NCBI GenBank assembly: GCA_945643635.1
Contig: CALZFC010000254.1
Coordinates: 1,909,406 to 1,973,405 of the forward strand
Reading direction: 5' to 3'
DNA: 64,000 bases
Source: Allodiplogaster sudhausi
Taxonomy: Eukaryota > Nematoda > Chromadorea > Rhabditida > Diplogasteridae
Within the stretch, counting starts at the first letter, position 1, and every line of letters starts with the position of its first letter. Position numbers and translations under genes: made by a program. Shown one piece after another: positions 61,801 to 64,000 of the stretch. The notes beneath the pieces are model-generated. The model was not told the DNA's origin, ran no database searches, and worked only from the letters and a program-made list of their open reading frames with translations.

Positions 61801-64000
61801 CGCAGAAGATGGTCATAAATTCCGAAGGCTATAAATCAGCAAAAAAAATATTTTTATACTTGAGGACAATAACTTTATGTATTATAGGCTTGTTCCTACA
61901 AAAATTTGTAGGTGTTTACGCCCATAAGACATGTCGATTGGAAACTGTTTGCTTCGATTTTGACTACTCAGAAGATGAACACGAAATTCTGATTTAACAG
62001 ATTATTGGCCTGGTTTTTTCTTCATTCTTGTAGTAGGAAGCTGAAATTTTTCCAGGTGGTTTTCTAGGCCCCTATGGACTGTCCATGCAAAATTTCGCGT
62101 CGATTGAACAAAATTTTGACGACCACGACTACGCAGAGATGGTCATAAATTCCGAAGGCTATAAATCAGCAAAAAATATTTTTTTATACTTGAGGACAAT
62201 AACTTTATGTATTATAGCTTGTTCTACGAAAAATTTGTAGGTGTTTACGCGCCCATAAGACATGTCGATTGGAAACTGTTTGCTTCGATTTTGACTACTC
62301 AGAAGATGAACACGAAATTCTGATTTTAAACCAGATTATTGGCCTGGTTTTTTTCTTCATTCTTGTAGTAGGAAGCTGAAATTTTTCCAGGTGGTTTCTA
62401 GGCCCCTATGGACTGTCCATGAAAATTTCGCGTCGATTGAACAAAATTTTTGACGACCACGACTACGCAGCCGATGGTCATAAATTCCGAAGGGGTATAA
62501 AATCAGCAAAAAAATATTTTTATACTTGAGGACAATAACTTTATGTATTATAGGCTTGTTCTACGAAAAATTTGTAGGTGTTTACGCCCATAAGACATGT
62601 CGATTGGAAACTGTTTGCTTCGATTTTGACTACTCAGAAGATGAACACCGAATTCTGATTTAACCAGATTATTGGCCTGGTTTTTTCTTCATTCTTGTAG
62701 TAGGAAGCTGAAATTTTCCAGTGTCGTTTCTAGGCCCTATGGACTGTCCATGCAAAATTTCACGTCGATTGAACAAAATTTTTTGACGGCCACGACTACG
62801 CAGCCGATGGTCATAAATTCCGAAGGTATAAATCAGCAAAAAAATATTTTTTATACTTGAGGACAATAACTTTATGTATTATAGGCTTGTTCTAACACGA
62901 AAAATTTGTAGAGTTTTACGCCCATAAAGACATGTCGATTGGAAACTGTTTGCTTCGATTTTTGACTACTCAGAAGATGAACACGAAATTCTGATTTAAC
63001 CAGATTATTGGCCTGGTTTTTCTTCATTCTTGTAGTAGGAAGCTGAAATTTTTCCAGGTGGTTTCTAGGCCCCTATGGACTGTCCCTGCAAAATTTCACG
63101 TCGATTGAACAAATTTTTGACGACCACGACTACGCAGAAGATGGGTCATAAATTCGAAGGCTATAATCAGCAAAAAAATATTTTTAAATAAACTTTGAGG
63201 ACAAAACTGTTATGTATTATAGGCTTGTTCTAAAACAAAAATTTGTAGGTGTTTTACGCCCATAAGACATGTCGATTGGAAACTGTTTGCTTCGATTTTG
63301 ACTACTCAGAAGATGAACACGAAATTCTGATTAACCAGATTATTGGCCTGGTTTTCTTCATTCTTGTAGTAGGAAGCTGAAATTTTTCCAGGTGGTTTCT
63401 AGGCCCCTATGGACTGTCCATGCAAAATTTCACGTCGATTGAACAAAATTTTGACGACCACGACTACGCAGCGATGGTCATAAATTCGAAGGGATAAAAT
63501 CAGCAAAAAAAATATTTATACTTGAGGACAATAAACTATGTATTATAGGCTTGTTCTACGAAAAATTTGTAGGTGTTTACGCCCATAAGACATGTCGATT
63601 GGAAAATGTTTGCTTCGATTTTGACTACTCAGAAGATGAACACGAAATTCTGATTTAACAGATTATGGCCTGGTTTTTTTCATCTTGTAGTAGGAAGCTG
63701 AAATTTTTCCAGGTGGTTCTAGGCCCCTATGGACTGTCCATGCAAAATTTCACGTCGATTGAACAAAATTTTGACGGCCACGACTAGCAGCGATGGTCAT
63801 AAATTCCGAAGGGTATAAATCAGCAAAAAAATATTTTATACTTGAGGGACAATAACTTTATGTATTATAGGCTTGTTCTACGAAAAATTTGTAGGTGTTA
63901 CGCCATAAGACATGTCGATTGGAAACGTTTGCTTCGATTTGATACTCAGAAGATGAACACGAAATTCTGATTTAACAGATTATTGGCCTGGTTTTTTTTC
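40820..64000 (+). repeat. Satellite array, right part: 331-bp monomers in higher-order repeats
   Basis: About 70 head-to-tail copies of the full 331-bp monomer, running off the right edge. The marker TTGTAGGTGTTTACGCCC separates them from the left part (GGAG there). Three main variants recur: A (CGCGTCG, CAGAAGATGG), B (CACGTCG, GACCACG, GGGTATAAATCAGT) and C (GTAGTTTCTAGG, GGCCACG). Order B-C-A-B'-A-C repeats twice at about 41.87-45.84 kb (1,986 bp), then A-B-C (993 bp) dominates to about 53.5 kb. Beyond about 57 kb single-base indels increase steadily. Open frames of 60-69 codons inside are by-products of the repeat. Confidence 0.97.

Noticed and set aside
40980..62000. Recurrent 60-69-codon open frames in the satellite (starting MRTITLCIIGLF)
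   Set aside because: The 331-bp monomer is not a multiple of three, most copies stop after HEILI, and the few longer frames come from single variants or indels. No conservation as protein is visible.
25463..64000. CRISPR array
   Set aside because: Units are 169/331 bp, near identical along their whole length, with no repeat/spacer alternation, in an animal genome.
25463..64000. Hammerhead-ribozyme satellite (some animal satellites of ~330 bp encode one)
   Set aside because: I looked for the CTGATGA core and its partner GAAA on both strands of the monomer and found no matching pair; CTGATTT is the nearest.

Overview
This window is nuclear DNA from an animal, most likely an invertebrate. It has spliceosomal genes with GC-rich exons and AT-rich introns, a ribosomal-protein gene with snoRNA-like introns, an intron-rich cullin gene, an animal-type hAT transposon and a very large tandem satellite. 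I cannot resolve the phylum from the sequence alone.

Layout. 1-330 (minus): probable first exon of a TruB-family pseudouridine synthase gene running off the left edge. 589-955: short non-autonomous hAT element with an 8-bp target-site duplication. 1225-3094 (minus): complete six-exon gene for ribosomal protein eS4 (RPS4, 261 aa); introns 1-3 each carry a copy of one 67-nt box C/D snoRNA-like sequence, and intron 5 carries a different structured RNA candidate. 3095-3875: shared region between the divergent RPS4 and CUL4 genes. 3876-17124 (plus): complete 27-coding-exon cullin-4 gene (829 aa, predicted neddylation lysine K775), whose introns are full of CT/GA microsatellites, tandem duplications, a stop-free in-frame intron, a miRNA-like hairpin and a TIR-bounded insert. 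18311-21215: complete autonomous hAT transposon with an intact seven-exon transposase gene (598 aa), perfect 12-bp TIRs and an 8-bp TSD. 21224-24825: low-complexity sequence without a recognisable gene. 24826-25026: palindrome-rich segment ending in a 17-nt C tract. 25325-25462 (minus): broken fragment of an ATP synthase subunit c gene, cut off by the satellite. 25463-64000: 38.5 kb of uninterrupted head-to-tail satellite DNA.

The satellite is the most striking part. Its basic monomer is 331 bp, and its two halves (162 and 169 bp) align with each other, so it is an old dimer of a ~165-bp unit. On the right (40.8-64 kb) 331-bp monomers form higher-order repeats, first a six-mer of 1,986 bp and then a three-mer of 993 bp. 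On the left (25.5-40.8 kb) only the 169-bp half has been amplified, with a full 331-bp dimer every 3-10 copies, giving two named higher-order blocks of about 2.02 and 1.68 kb. Unit sizes match one and two nucleosomes, a layout like that of centromeric satellites; a centromeric role is inference. From about 57 kb on, small indels become ever denser, which suggests a poorly polished contig end.

Functional links: RPS4 is a 40S ribosomal protein whose introns appear to supply rRNA-modifying guide RNAs, and the neighbouring TruB-like gene is also an RNA-modification enzyme. CUL4 is the scaffold of CRL4 ubiquitin ligases and shares only the divergent promoter region. The transposons, pseudogene and satellite are independent of these genes.
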